A stretch of 64,000 bases of DNA from Streptomyces sp. NBC_00539 (GCF_036346105.1 NZ_CP107811.1:5289501-5353500), one strand, 5' to 3'; counted from the stretch's first letter, positions 52,875 through 61,750 are shown. Made by a program: numbers and translations. Notes: generated from the sequence alone by a model not told the origin.

Positions 52875-53747
52875 ATGCCGAACCTGCCCGATGTCGTGCT
52901 GTGGTCCATACCCGCCTTCGTGCTGCTCACCGTCGTGGAGCTGGTGAGCTACCGGCTCCATCCCGACGAGGACGCCGCCGGGTACGAGGCCAAGGACGCG
53001 GCCACCAGCATCGCCATGGGTCTCGGCAGCATCGGGTTCGACCTGCTCTGGAAGCTCCCGGTCGTCGCGGTCTTCACGGCGGTCTACGAACTGACCCCGC
53101 TGCGCGTGCCGTTCCTGTGGTGGACCGTCCCGCTGATGCTGCTCGCCCAGGACTTCCTCTACTACTGGCAGCACCGCGGCCACCACGTCATCCGGATCCT
53201 GTGGGCCTGCCACGTCGTCCACCACAGCAGCCGGCGGTTCAACCTCACCACCGCCCTGCGCCAGCCCTGGACCAGCGCCACCACCTGGTGGTTCTACCTG
53301 CCGATGGTCGCCCTCGGGGTGCACCCGGCCGTGATCCCGTTCTGCTACGGCATCAACCTGCTCTACCAGTTCTGGGTCCACACCGAGCGCATCGACAAGC
53401 TGCCGCGGGCCTACGAGTACGTCTTCAACACCCCCTCCCACCACCGCGTCCACCACGCCTCCCAAGGCGGTTACCTGGACCGCAACTACGGCGGGATCCT
53501 GATCGTCTGGGACCGGATGTTCGGCTCCTGGGTGGGGGAGGGCGAGAGGCCCGTCTACGGGCTCACGAAGAACATCAACACCTTCAACCCGCTGCGCGTG
53601 GCCACCCACGAGTACGCCGCCATCGCCCGCGACGTCCGCGCCGCCCGCAGCTGGCGCGAGCGCGCCGGACGGGTCTTCCGCGGCCCCGGCTGGCAGCCCG
53701 CCCCGGCCGCCGAGCCCGCCAAGGCCGCGGCGGAGCAGGCCGCGTGA
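52875..53747 (+). CDS. membrane di-iron hydroxylase, alkylglycerol-monooxygenase-like
   Basis: 290 residues of the fatty acid hydroxylase/sterol desaturase superfamily, about four to five helices. The eight-His di-iron set is complete: HRGHH (100-104), HVVHH (113-117) and HHRVHH (189-194). The stretches HHSSRRFNLTTALRQ, LLYQFWVHTE, NTPSHHRVHHA and VYGLTKNINTF closely resemble alkylglycerol monooxygenase (AGMO/TMEM195) as I remember it, which hydroxylates ether lipids so that they break to glycerol lipid and fatty aldehyde. The stop overlaps the start of the YhhN gene (GTGA). Confidence 0.85.
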   Translation: MPNLPDVVLWSIPAFVLLTVVELVSYRLHPDEDAAGYEAKDAATSIAMGLGSIGFDLLWKLPVVAVFTAVYELTPLRVPFLWWTVPLMLLAQDFLYYWQHRGHHVIRILWACHVVHHSSRRFNLTTALRQPWTSATTWWFYLPMVALGVHPAVIPFCYGINLLYQFWVHTERIDKLPRAYEYVFNTPSHHRVHHASQGGYLDRNYGGILIVWDRMFGSWVGEGERPVYGLTKNINTFNPLRVATHEYAAIARDVRAARSWRERAGRVFRGPGWQPAPAAEPAKAAAEQAA

Positions 53748-54430
53748 GCGCCACCGAGTCCCGTACCCCCTCCTGGGCGCACCCCGTACCGGACGACACC
53801 CGCGGGCGGGTGCTGCTCGCCGCGTTCGCCGCCGCCGGCGTGCTCGACCTCGCCTCGCTGCTCGCCGGCTGGCACCTCGGGCACGTCCTCGCCAAGCCGC
53901 TGCTGATGCCGCTGCTCGTCGCCCACGTGGTCACCCGAGGGGCGCCCCGGCTGCTCGTCGCGGCCCTGCTGTTCGGGTGGGGCGGGGACCTGGCGCTGCT
54001 CTTCGACGCCGGGCCCGCCTTCCTCATCGGCATGGGCTCCTTCGCCGCCGGGCACGTCTGCTACCTCCTGCTCTTCGGCAGGGGCAGGACGCACCCCGCG
54101 CTCGGGGGCGCGTACGCCGCCGCGCTCGTCGCCACGGTCGCGCTGCTCTGGAGCGACCTTCCGGGCGACCTGAGGGTGCCCGTCGCCGGGTACAGCCTGC
54201 TGCTCACCGCGATGGCCTACCGCTCCAGCGCCCTCGGGACGCGCGCGGCGATCGGCGGGGCGCTGTTCCTGCTCTCGGACACCCTCATCGCCACCGGCGT
54301 CGCCGACTGGCCGCAGCCGCCCCGACCGGACCTGTGGATCATGGCCACCTACCTCGCCGCCCAGTACCTGCTGGCCACGGGCGCGCTCGCCTCCCGGCAG
54401 GCGTACGGTGGGTCAGTCATACAAGACTGA
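53744..54430 (+). CDS. YhhN (lysoplasmalogenase-family) membrane protein
   Basis: 228 residues with seven to eight helices. YhhN/TMEM86 family marks: AKPLLMPLLVAHV, LLFGWGGDLALLF, FLIGMGSFAAGHVCYLLLF, AYRSSALGTRAAIGGALFLLSDTLIA. Characterised members hydrolyse the vinyl-ether bond of lysoplasmalogens, giving a fatty aldehyde. GTG at 53744 overlaps the hydroxylase stop by four bases, so the two are co-translated. Confidence 0.88.
   Translation: MSATESRTPSWAHPVPDDTRGRVLLAAFAAAGVLDLASLLAGWHLGHVLAKPLLMPLLVAHVVTRGAPRLLVAALLFGWGGDLALLFDAGPAFLIGMGSFAAGHVCYLLLFGRGRTHPALGGAYAAALVATVALLWSDLPGDLRVPVAGYSLLLTAMAYRSSALGTRAAIGGALFLLSDTLIATGVADWPQPPRPDLWIMATYLAAQYLLATGALASRQAYGGSVIQD
54413..54430. promoter_or_regulatory. 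inverted repeat before the alcohol dehydrogenase
   Basis: TCAGTC (54413-54418) and GACTGA (54425-54430) form perfect six-base arms around ATACAA. The repeat ends on the YhhN stop codon and lies 30 bp before the dehydrogenase ATG: a candidate operator for an internal promoter. Confidence 0.55.
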
Positions 54431-54459
54431 ACCAACCTGATCGGGAGGGCAGCACCACC

Positions 54460-55503
54460 ATGCGTGCCACCGTCATCCACGCCCCGCACGACATCCGCGT
54501 GGAGGAGGTGCCCGACGCTGCGATCCAGCGCCCCGAGGACGCCGTCGTCCGCGTCCTGCGTGCCTGCATCTGCGGCAGCGACCTGTGGGCCTACCGCGGC
54601 GCGGCCGCGCGCCGGCCCGGCCAGCGCATCGGTCACGAGTTCCTCGGCATCGTCGAGGAGACCGGCTCCGCCGTCTCCGGCCTGCGCGCGGGCGACCTCG
54701 TCGTCGCGCCCTTCATGTGGTCGGACGGCACCTGCGACTACTGCTCCGAGGGCCTGTACACCTCCTGCGTGCACGGCGGCTTCTGGGGTTCGGTCGGCTA
54801 CGACGGCGGCCAGGGCGAGGCCGTGCGCGTACCGCACGCCGACGGCACCCTGGTGAAGCTGCCCGCCGACGCGGCCTCCGACGAACACCTGCTGACCGGG
54901 CTGCTGTCGCTGTCCGACGTCATGGGCACCGGCCACCACGCAGCCGTGGGCGCCGGAGTCCGCAAGGGCTCCACGGTCGCCGTCGTCGGTGACGGCGCGG
55001 TCGGCCTGTGCGGCGTCCTCGCGGCCAAGCGGCTCGGCGCCGACCGGATCATCGCCCTGGGCCGCCACACCGCCCGTACCGACATCGCGAAGCGGTTCGG
55101 GGCCACCGACATCGTCGCCGAACGCGGCGAGGCCGCCGAGGCGGCCGTCCGCGAGCTCACCGGCGGCCAGGGCGCCCACTGCGTCATCGAGGCCGTCGGC
55201 ACCGAGCAGTCCATGCGCACGGCGGTGAACATCGCCCGCGACGGCGGGGCCATCGGCTACGTCGGCGTCCCGCACGGCAGCGGCACCGGCCTCGACCTCG
55301 GTGTCATGTTCGACCGCAACCTCACCCTGCGCGGGGGCGTCGCCCCGGTGCGCGCGTACATCCCGGAGCTGCTGGAGGACGTGCTGAGCGGCGCGATCGA
55401 CCCGGCGCCCGTCTTCGACCGGGCGGTCTCCCTCGACGAGGTGCCGGACGGCTACCGCGCGATGGACGACCGCAGCGCCCTCAAGGTCCTGATCACGCTC
55501 TGA
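54460..55503 (+). CDS. zinc-dependent alcohol dehydrogenase
   Basis: 347 residues, medium-chain dehydrogenase. Catalytic zinc: CGSD(LWAY) and GHEFLGIVEE; a reduced structural-zinc loop is seen as CDYCSEGLYTSC. Nucleotide fold VAVVGDGAVGLCGVLAAKRLGAD. GGGAGGG precedes ATG at 54460. It starts 29 bp after YhhN on the same strand, so fatty aldehydes from the upstream enzymes are plausible substrates (inference). Confidence 0.9.
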   Translation: MRATVIHAPHDIRVEEVPDAAIQRPEDAVVRVLRACICGSDLWAYRGAAARRPGQRIGHEFLGIVEETGSAVSGLRAGDLVVAPFMWSDGTCDYCSEGLYTSCVHGGFWGSVGYDGGQGEAVRVPHADGTLVKLPADAASDEHLLTGLLSLSDVMGTGHHAAVGAGVRKGSTVAVVGDGAVGLCGVLAAKRLGADRIIALGRHTARTDIAKRFGATDIVAERGEAAEAAVRELTGGQGAHCVIEAVGTEQSMRTAVNIARDGGAIGYVGVPHGSGTGLDLGVMFDRNLTLRGGVAPVRAYIPELLEDVLSGAIDPAPVFDRAVSLDEVPDGYRAMDDRSALKVLITL

Positions 55504-55516
55504 GGCGGTCCCGCAC

Positions 55517-55546
55517 GGCCGGCCGGGGAACCTCCCCCGGCCGGCC
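55517..55546. terminator. bidirectional terminator
   Basis: GGCCGGCCGGGG (55517-55528) pairs fully with 55535-55546 around a six-base loop, between convergent dehydrogenase and protease genes. Confidence 0.8.
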
Positions 55547-55562
55547 GCGTGCGTACGTGCCG

Positions 55563-57116
55563 TTACTTCACGGCCTTGAGGGCGTCCACCACGCCGTAGC
55601 CGTAGTAGCCCGTCTGACCCCACTTGGCCTGGCAAGTGGTGGCGTCGATCAGCGTGCCCGCACCGTCGTAGATCTTGTCCGGGCAGGCCGCCTTCGTGGC
55701 CTGCGCCTTGAGCATCGCCTGGAGCTGCGAGGGCGTCGCCGACGGGTGGGCGCTCTTGAGCAGGGCCGCGACGCCGGCGACGTGCGGACCGGCCATCGAG
55801 GTGCCCTGCTTGTAGCCGTAGCCGCCGCCCGGGAGGGTGGACAGCACGCGGCCGTTGGCGTCCGGGGTGTCCGGTATCTGCCACTTGTCGCCGCCGGGCG
55901 CCGCCACGTCGATGACGCCGAGGCCGTAGCTGGAGTAGTAGGACCGCAGCCCCTTGTCACCCGTGGCGGAGACGGAGACCACCCCCGGCAGCTGCGTCGG
56001 CAGGTCCAGGCAGTCGTGCGGGTCGACCGTGCGCGGCGTCGGGGTCCCGTCGTCCGGGCTCGTCGTGTCGGTGATCGAGTGGGAGGCCAGGTCCCAGTTC
56101 TCGTTGCCCGCGGAGGCCACGTTGAGCACGCCCTTGCGCTCCGCGTACTTGGTCGCCCGGCCGATGGCCTCCACCAGCGCCTTCTGGTCGTCGTCCGACT
56201 TGCAGTTGAAGTACCAGGGGTCGACGTAGTAGCTGTTGTTGGTCACCTCGATCCCCTTCTCGGCGGCGAACACGAAGCCGCAGACGACCGCTTCGGTGTA
56301 GAAGAGGCTGGTCCCGGGCTCGCTCACCTTGATCGCGGCGACCTTCGCGCCCGGCGCGACACCGCTGACGCCGATGCCGTTGCGGGCGGCCGCGATGGTG
56401 CCCGCCACGTGCGTGCCGTGGTCGCTGCCGTCCGGGTACGGGCGCCACGCCCCGTCCGTGGTGTCGGCGACGCCGCCGACGCAGTTGGCCGACTGGCTCT
56501 TGGAGAAGTTCGCGGCGAGGTCCGGGTGGGTGTCGTCGACACCCGTGTCGATGACCCCCACCGTCACGTCGGGGCTGCCGGGGTTGATCGCCTGCGCCTG
56601 GTCGGCCTTGATCGCCCGCAGGTCCCACTGGTTGGGCTCCAGCGGCTCCTGTCCGGGCTGCGCGCTCGCCGCCGCCTTCGCCGCGTCCGCCGCGCCGAGG
56701 GGCTGGGTGGTGCCCTCCTCGGTCGTCTGCACCGTCTTGAGGGGGGCGGTGCGGGTGGCGCCGACCGACACGAACAGGCCGCGCTGGGCGCGCAGCTGCT
56801 TGGCGAAATCGGGGTTCTGGGAGTGGGCGACGATCACCCCGATCTGCTCGTACGTGGTCACCACCGTCCCGCCGGCCCGCTCCACGGCCTTCGTGGCGGC
56901 CGTCACGGTGGCGTACGTGTTCAGGTTCGCCACGTACGACAGCTCGGGACCGGACGTGTCCGGCTTGGCGGTGACCGCCGCGTCCGCCGTCGTGCCCAGG
57001 GGCGCGGCGGAGGCCGCGACCGGGGACAGGAAGGCGAGCGAGGCGGTGAGGGCCAGGCCGGCCGGTACGGCGAGACGGCCGCGCCTCTTGGGGGATCGTG
57101 ACCCCAGCTGAGCCAT
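55563..57116 (-). CDS. secreted subtilisin-like serine protease (S8)
   Basis: 517 residues. Signal peptide 1-38 (RRGRLAVPAGLALTASLAFLSPVAASA), a propeptide to about 165, then the S8 domain with Asp in VIDTGVDDTHPD, His in DGSDHGTHVAGT, the Asn block VASAGNENW and Ser in GTSMAGPHVAG. Several Cys could form disulfides. Extracellular peptidase; counterpart of S. coelicolor SCO1824 by position. ATG at 57116. Confidence 0.94.
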   Translation of the reverse strand: MAQLGSRSPKRRGRLAVPAGLALTASLAFLSPVAASAAPLGTTADAAVTAKPDTSGPELSYVANLNTYATVTAATKAVERAGGTVVTTYEQIGVIVAHSQNPDFAKQLRAQRGLFVSVGATRTAPLKTVQTTEEGTTQPLGAADAAKAAASAQPGQEPLEPNQWDLRAIKADQAQAINPGSPDVTVGVIDTGVDDTHPDLAANFSKSQSANCVGGVADTTDGAWRPYPDGSDHGTHVAGTIAAARNGIGVSGVAPGAKVAAIKVSEPGTSLFYTEAVVCGFVFAAEKGIEVTNNSYYVDPWYFNCKSDDDQKALVEAIGRATKYAERKGVLNVASAGNENWDLASHSITDTTSPDDGTPTPRTVDPHDCLDLPTQLPGVVSVSATGDKGLRSYYSSYGLGVIDVAAPGGDKWQIPDTPDANGRVLSTLPGGGYGYKQGTSMAGPHVAGVAALLKSAHPSATPSQLQAMLKAQATKAACPDKIYDGAGTLIDATTCQAKWGQTGYYGYGVVDALKAVK

Positions 57117-57403
57117 GGGTTCTCCACATCGTCAGTGAAAGGGCCGTCCGCGCATGGTCCGCGCAGGCGACGGGTTCATGACAGGCGAACCTAGTGCCGG
57201 ACTTCACCCCTGCGCCATCAGTTCGAAGAATCCCGTGGGACGAGCGAGGCGGAGGAAAACGGCCGCAGAAACGGAACATGCTGAACCGTCCCGTCGCGTG
57301 AGCCGTGCCGTTGTCAGGGGGAACCGGCGCCACCGCCCCCCACCACGGAGGTTGTTTTGTCCGTACCAGCCCCCTCGCACCCGCGTCACAAGGAGAGCCC
57401 CCG

Positions 57404-57772
57404 GTGACAACCCAAGCAGCAGCGCAGCCGCCCGGCGGCCTCGACCCACGTCCGGCGGGCCCCACGGCCGAAGAGTTCGAACGGGTCCAGCAGAGCCCGG
57501 AGTTCGCCGCACTGCGCCGCTCCCACCGCTCCTTCGCCTTCCCCCTCACCGTCACGTTCATCGCCTGGTACCTGCTGTACGTCCTGCTCTCGAACTACGC
57601 GGGCGGCTTCATGGGGACCAAGCTCTTCGGCAACATCAACGTGGCCCTCTTCCTCGGCCTCGCCCAGTTCGCGACGACCTTCCTCATCGCCTGGCTCTAC
57701 TCGCGGCACGCCGCCGCCGACCTCGACCCCAAGGCCGCCGCCATCAAGGCCCGGATGGAGGCCGGGGAATGA
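57404..57772 (+). CDS. DUF485 membrane protein
   Basis: 122 residues with two helices (FPLTVTFIAWYLLYVLLSNYA and INVALFLGLAQFATTFLIAWLY) and the DUF485 motif FERVQQSPEFAALRRSHRSFAFP. Such proteins are encoded before actP (as YjcH in E. coli) and are thought to assist the symporter. AAGGAGAG precedes GTG at 57404; the stop overlaps the actP start. Confidence 0.9.
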   Translation: MTTQAAAQPPGGLDPRPAGPTAEEFERVQQSPEFAALRRSHRSFAFPLTVTFIAWYLLYVLLSNYAGGFMGTKLFGNINVALFLGLAQFATTFLIAWLYSRHAAADLDPKAAAIKARMEAGE

Positions 57773-59394
57773 GCACTCCACTGCACCTGACGGCCGCCGC
57801 CGGGGCCACCGAGCACCGGCCGCTGATCATCACCCTGTTCGGGCTGTTCGTCGTCGCCACCCTCGTCATCACCGTCTGGGCCGGCCGCCAGACCAAGGAC
57901 GCCGCCGACTTCTACGCCGGCGGCCGCCAGTTCACCGGCTTCCAGAACGGCCTGGCCATCTCCGGCGACTACATGTCCGCCGCGTCCTTCCTCGGCATCG
58001 CCGGGGCCATCGCCCTCTTCGGCTACGACGGCTTCCTCTACTCCATCGGGTTCCTCGTGGCCTGGCTGGTGGCCCTGCTGCTCGTCGCCGAGCCGCTGCG
58101 CAACTCCGGCCGCTACACGATGGGTGACGTCCTCGCGTACCGGATGCGCCAGCGGCCCGTGCGTACCGCCGCGGGCACCTCCACCATCGTGGTGTCGATC
58201 TTCTACCTGCTCGCCCAGATGGCCGGCGCCGGCGTGCTGGTCTCGCTGCTCCTGGGCATCACCAGCGACGGCGGCAAGGTGGCCGTCGTCGCCCTGGTCG
58301 GCGTCCTGATGATCCTCTACGTGACCATCGGCGGGATGAAGGGCACCACCTGGGTCCAGATGGTCAAGGCCGTCCTCCTCATCGCGGGCGCCCTGCTGAT
58401 CACCTTCCTGGTGCTGCTCAAGTTCCACTTCAACGTCTCCGACCTGCTGGGCAAGGCTGCGGAGAACAGCGGCAAGGGCGCCAAGTTCCTGGAACCCGGT
58501 CTCAAGTACGGCGCCAGCGGGACCACGAAGCTGGACTTCATCTCGCTCGGCATCGCCCTGGTCCTGGGCACCGCGGGCCTGCCGCACATCCTGATCCGCT
58601 TCTACACCGTGCCCACCGCCAAGGCCGCCCGGAAGTCCGTGAACTGGGCCATCGGCATCATCGGTGCCTTCTACCTGATGACGATCGCCCTCGGCTTCGG
58701 CGCCGCGGCCCTGCTCGAGCGGGCCGACATCCTCGCCTCCAACAAGGCGGGCAACACCGCGGCGCCGCTGCTCGCCCAGGAGGTCGGCGGCGGTCCCGGC
58801 ACCACCGGCGGGGCCGTCCTGCTCGCGGTGATCTCCGCGGTCGCCTTCGCCACCATCCTGGCGGTGGTCGCGGGCCTGACCCTCGCCTCCTCCTCGTCGT
58901 TCGCGCACGACATCTACGTGAACGTCATCCGCAAGGGCAAAGCCACCGAGAAGGAAGAGGTCCGCGCGGCCCGCTGGTCCACCGTCGTGATCGGCGCCGC
59001 CGCCATCGGACTCGGCGCCCTCGCCCGCGACCTCAACGTCGCGGGCCTGGTCGCCCTCGCCTTCGCCGTCGCGGCGTCCGCCAACCTGCCGACGATCCTC
59101 TACAGCCTGTTCTGGAAGCGCTTCACCACCCAGGGCGCGCTGTGGTCCATCTACGGCGGCCTGGTCTCCTCGGTCGTCCTCGTGCTCTTCTCCCCGGTGG
59201 TTTCCGGCAAGCCCACCTCGATGTTCAAGGACGCCGACTTCTACTGGTTCCCGCTGGAGAACCCCGGCATCGTCTCCATCCCGCTCGGCTTCCTCCTGGG
59301 CTGGCTGGGAACCCTCCTGTCGAAGGAGCGGGCCGACCCCCGGAAGTTCGCCGAACTCGAGGTCCGGGCCCTGACGGGAACAGGCGCTCACTGA
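57769..59394 (+). CDS. actP: cation/acetate symporter ActP
   Basis: 541 residues, solute:sodium symporter family with about 13 helices. Blocks GRQTKDAADFYAGGRQFTGFQNGLAISGDYMSAASFLGI and GTAGLPHILIRFYTVPTAKAARKSVNWA identify the ActP subgroup. Takes up acetate and similar monocarboxylates. ATG overlaps the DUF485 stop (ATGA). Ended by a 17-bp hairpin. Confidence 0.93.
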   Translation: MSTPLHLTAAAGATEHRPLIITLFGLFVVATLVITVWAGRQTKDAADFYAGGRQFTGFQNGLAISGDYMSAASFLGIAGAIALFGYDGFLYSIGFLVAWLVALLLVAEPLRNSGRYTMGDVLAYRMRQRPVRTAAGTSTIVVSIFYLLAQMAGAGVLVSLLLGITSDGGKVAVVALVGVLMILYVTIGGMKGTTWVQMVKAVLLIAGALLITFLVLLKFHFNVSDLLGKAAENSGKGAKFLEPGLKYGASGTTKLDFISLGIALVLGTAGLPHILIRFYTVPTAKAARKSVNWAIGIIGAFYLMTIALGFGAAALLERADILASNKAGNTAAPLLAQEVGGGPGTTGGAVLLAVISAVAFATILAVVAGLTLASSSSFAHDIYVNVIRKGKATEKEEVRAARWSTVVIGAAAIGLGALARDLNVAGLVALAFAVAASANLPTILYSLFWKRFTTQGALWSIYGGLVSSVVLVLFSPVVSGKPTSMFKDADFYWFPLENPGIVSIPLGFLLGWLGTLLSKERADPRKFAELEVRALTGTGAH

Positions 59395-59410
59395 GATACT
59401 CCAGACGCCC

Positions 59411-59450
59411 GCCGTGGCCGTGTCGTATTTCCCTACGACACGGCCACGGC
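59411..59450 (+). terminator. terminator after actP
   Basis: A perfect 17-bp stem, GCCGTGGCCGTGTCGTA (59411-59427) with 59434-59450, and a TTTCCC loop. Confidence 0.88.
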
Positions 59451-59570
59451 ACGTCTCGTTCGTTCGGGCACCACAACAAGTCACGGGCGTCGCGTAGGCT
59501 CGAAAGCAGCGCACACATGTCTCGACCGAGCGGCGCTACCTCTACGAAGCGGACAGGGGAGGGGCCCACA

Positions 59571-60560
59571 GTGCTTCTCGACACCTACGGCCGCGTGGCC
59601 ACTGACCTGCGCGTCTCACTCACCGACCGGTGCAACCTGCGCTGCACCTACTGCATGCCCGAGGAGGGCTTGCAGTGGCTGCAGAAGACGGACCTGCTCA
59701 GCGACGACGAGATCGTCCGGCTGATCCGCATCGCCGTCACCCGGCTCGGCATCACCGAGGTCCGGTTCACCGGCGGCGAACCGCTGCTGCGCCCCGGTCT
59801 CGTCGGCATCGTCGAGCAGTGCGCGGCCCTCGAGCCGCGGCCCGACATGTCGCTGACCACCAACGGCATCGGCCTCAAGCGCACCGCACAGGCGCTCAAG
59901 GCCGCCGGCCTGGACAGAGTGAACGTTTCGCTGGACACCCTGAGGCCCGAGGTGTTCAAGACCCTCACCCGCCGTGACCGCCACCACGACGTCATCGACG
60001 GCATGGCCGCCGCCCGCGAGGCCGGCCTCACCCCGGTGAAGGTCAACGCGGTGCTCATGCCCGGACTGAACGACGACGAGGCCCCCGACCTGCTCGCCTG
60101 GGCCGTGGAGAACGCGTACGAGCTCCGCTTCATCGAGCAGATGCCGCTCGACGCGCAGCACGGCTGGAAGCGCGAGGGCATGATCACCGCCGGTGACATC
60201 CTCGCTTCGCTGCGCACCCGCTTCACCCTCACCGAGCAGGGAGCCGACGAACGCGGCTCCGCCCCCGCCGAGCGCTGGCTCGTGGACGGCGGCCCGGCCA
60301 CGGTCGGGGTCATCGCCTCCGTCACCCGCCCGTTCTGCGGCGCCTGCGACCGCACCCGCCTCACGGCCGACGGCCAGGTGCGTACGTGCCTCTTCGCCAC
60401 CGAGGAGTCGGACCTGCGGGGCGCGCTGCGCTCGGGAGCCCCGGACGAGGAGATCGCCCGCCTGTGGAAGGTGGCGATGTGGGGCAAGAAGGCCGGCTCC
60501 GGCCTCGACGACCCGAGCTTCCTCCAGCCCGACCGCCCGATGTCGGCGATCGGCGGCTAG
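59571..60560 (+). CDS. moaA: GTP 3',8-cyclase
   Basis: 329 residues, radical SAM enzyme of molybdenum cofactor synthesis. N-terminal cluster CNLRCTYC, SAM-binding FTGGEPLLRPG, C-terminal second cluster CGACDRTRLTADGQVRTC, and the required terminal Gly-Gly. With MoaC it converts GTP to cyclic pyranopterin phosphate. GGGGAGGGG precedes GTG at 59571. The TAG stop is part of the target-site duplication of a MITE inserted right behind the gene; the protein end is intact. Confidence 0.96.
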   Translation: MLLDTYGRVATDLRVSLTDRCNLRCTYCMPEEGLQWLQKTDLLSDDEIVRLIRIAVTRLGITEVRFTGGEPLLRPGLVGIVEQCAALEPRPDMSLTTNGIGLKRTAQALKAAGLDRVNVSLDTLRPEVFKTLTRRDRHHDVIDGMAAAREAGLTPVKVNAVLMPGLNDDEAPDLLAWAVENAYELRFIEQMPLDAQHGWKREGMITAGDILASLRTRFTLTEQGADERGSAPAERWLVDGGPATVGVIASVTRPFCGACDRTRLTADGQVRTCLFATEESDLRGALRSGAPDEEIARLWKVAMWGKKAGSGLDDPSFLQPDRPMSAIGG

Positions 60561-60720
60561 GCCGTCTCTTTCGGATCTTGCCTGACCCACGCCGTCCGGC
60601 ACCGCACCTCGCCGCGTTGTCGGGGCGCCGGAGTACGTCCAGTACACCGGCGCCCCTCCGCCTTGCGATGCACGGCACCGGACGACGCGGGCTTGACCGG
60701 CCAGATCCGAAAGAGACGGC
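60561..60720. mobile_element. 160-bp MITE with CTAG target duplication
   Basis: Perfect 18-bp terminal inverted repeats, GCCGTCTCTTTCGGATCT (60561-60578) and its complement (60703-60720), bounded on both sides by CTAG (60557-60560 and 60721-60724). The interior has no gene but folds: GGGGCGCCGG..GTAC..CCGGCGCCCC. CTAG duplication is typical of IS5-group transposases, so it is probably moved by such an element encoded elsewhere. The left CTAG supplies the moaA stop codon. Confidence 0.88.
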
Positions 60721-60769
60721 CTAGAGCAGCGCCGGGCCCGACAGGGGCCGGCAGCCGCCCGTCACGCCA

Positions 60770-60802
60770 CGAGGCCCCGTCCGGCGACCGGACGGGGCCT
60801 CG
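60770..60802 (-). terminator. hairpin after the 60845 gene
   Basis: A perfect 15-bp stem CGAGGCCCCGTCCGG (60770-60784) with 60788-60802 and a three-base loop. Confidence 0.82.
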
Positions 60803-60844
60803 ACCCGTTCTCGAGCGAAGCTCCGGCGCACCTGCGGCGGCTTT

Positions 60845-61102
60845 CTAGCGCTCGCGCTCCGAGCCCTCCGGCTGGACCCACTCCTCCAGCTTCACGACGT
60901 CCTTGAGGAAGCCGCGCACGTCCAGGAACCGCGAGAGGTGCTCGCGGTGCTCCTCGCAGGCCAGCCACGTCTTGCGGCGCTCCGGCGTGTGCAGCTTCGG
61001 GTTGTTCCACGCCAGGACCCAGACGGCCGCGGCGCGGCAGCCCTTGGCGGAGCAGGTGGGGTCGGTGCCGGGGGTGCTGGTGTCCGTATCAGGGGAGTTC
61101 AC
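60845..61102 (-). CDS. small Cys-containing protein, unknown
   Basis: 85 residues. CSAKGC near residues 17-22 and CEEHREH near 49-55 could bind zinc (two Cys, then Cys-x2-His). The middle reads AAAVWVLAWNNPKLHTPERRKTWLAC, the end is charged. Conserved-looking composition but no named family recognised. GTG start at 61102; ends before a strong hairpin. Confidence 0.75.
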   Translation of the reverse strand: MNSPDTDTSTPGTDPTCSAKGCRAAAVWVLAWNNPKLHTPERRKTWLACEEHREHLSRFLDVRGFLKDVVKLEEWVQPEGSERER

Positions 61103-61239
61103 AGCTCAACCCTACAAACGGAAGGGCGACGCCGAGCAGCCACGGGGGGAGCTGCCCGGCGTCGGTCCGTCGCTCCGACGGGGGATGCGGAGCGCGTAGG
61201 CAGTATGTCACGCAGGACCCGGTGCGGTGCACCGGAACT

Positions 61240-61572
61240 TCATGATTGATCTGAGGTTTTCTTGAGGTTTCCCGCCTCCAGGGCCGGGCGCACAGGAGCG
61301 GGCAGGAAGTGCGAGGGGAGTGAGGGCGCCGACTCGCGCCCCGCGTTGGCGATGACCACCGCGACGTAGGGCAGCAGGGCGCCCGCCACCAGCGTCACGA
61401 TCGCCACGTGACGCTCCACGTTCCACAGGAAAACGGTCGCGATGACCGAGAGCGTCCTGATCGTCATCGAGATCACGTACCGGCGCTGCCGGCCGCGTAC
61501 GTCCTCGCTGAGGCCCATCCGCGCTCCGGTGATCCGGAAGACCTCGGCCCCGTTCCGCTTCGACCGTTCCAC
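61240..61572 (-). CDS. DUF3099 membrane protein
   Basis: 110 residues from GTG at 61572. EVFRITGARMGLSEDVRGRQRRYVISMTIRTLSVIATVFL is the DUF3099 core; two helices (about 34-50 and 58-75) form a hairpin in the membrane. A polar tail ends NLKKTSDQS. Short spacing to GGTGGAGC makes the exact start uncertain. Function unknown. Confidence 0.8.
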   Translation of the reverse strand: MERSKRNGAEVFRITGARMGLSEDVRGRQRRYVISMTIRTLSVIATVFLWNVERHVAIVTLVAGALLPYVAVVIANAGRESAPSLPSHFLPAPVRPALEAGNLKKTSDQS

Positions 61573-61750
61573 GCTCCACCACCCGATCCACCCGCCGGGC
61601 GCTCCCGGCCCGGACCCCTTCCACCGTACGCCCGGGGCCACCGGGACGAGGAGAGGGGGTGCCCCCGAACGGCGCTGCCGGAATGCGGGCCGTGCGGGGT
61701 GCGCCGAAACTGGGCCCACCTGCGCACAACGCGCCACGAGGAGGCTCGAC

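Noticed and set aside
57697-59514. 605-residue minus-strand frame
   Set aside because: Asp/Glu/Gly-rich shadow of actP with no start signal.
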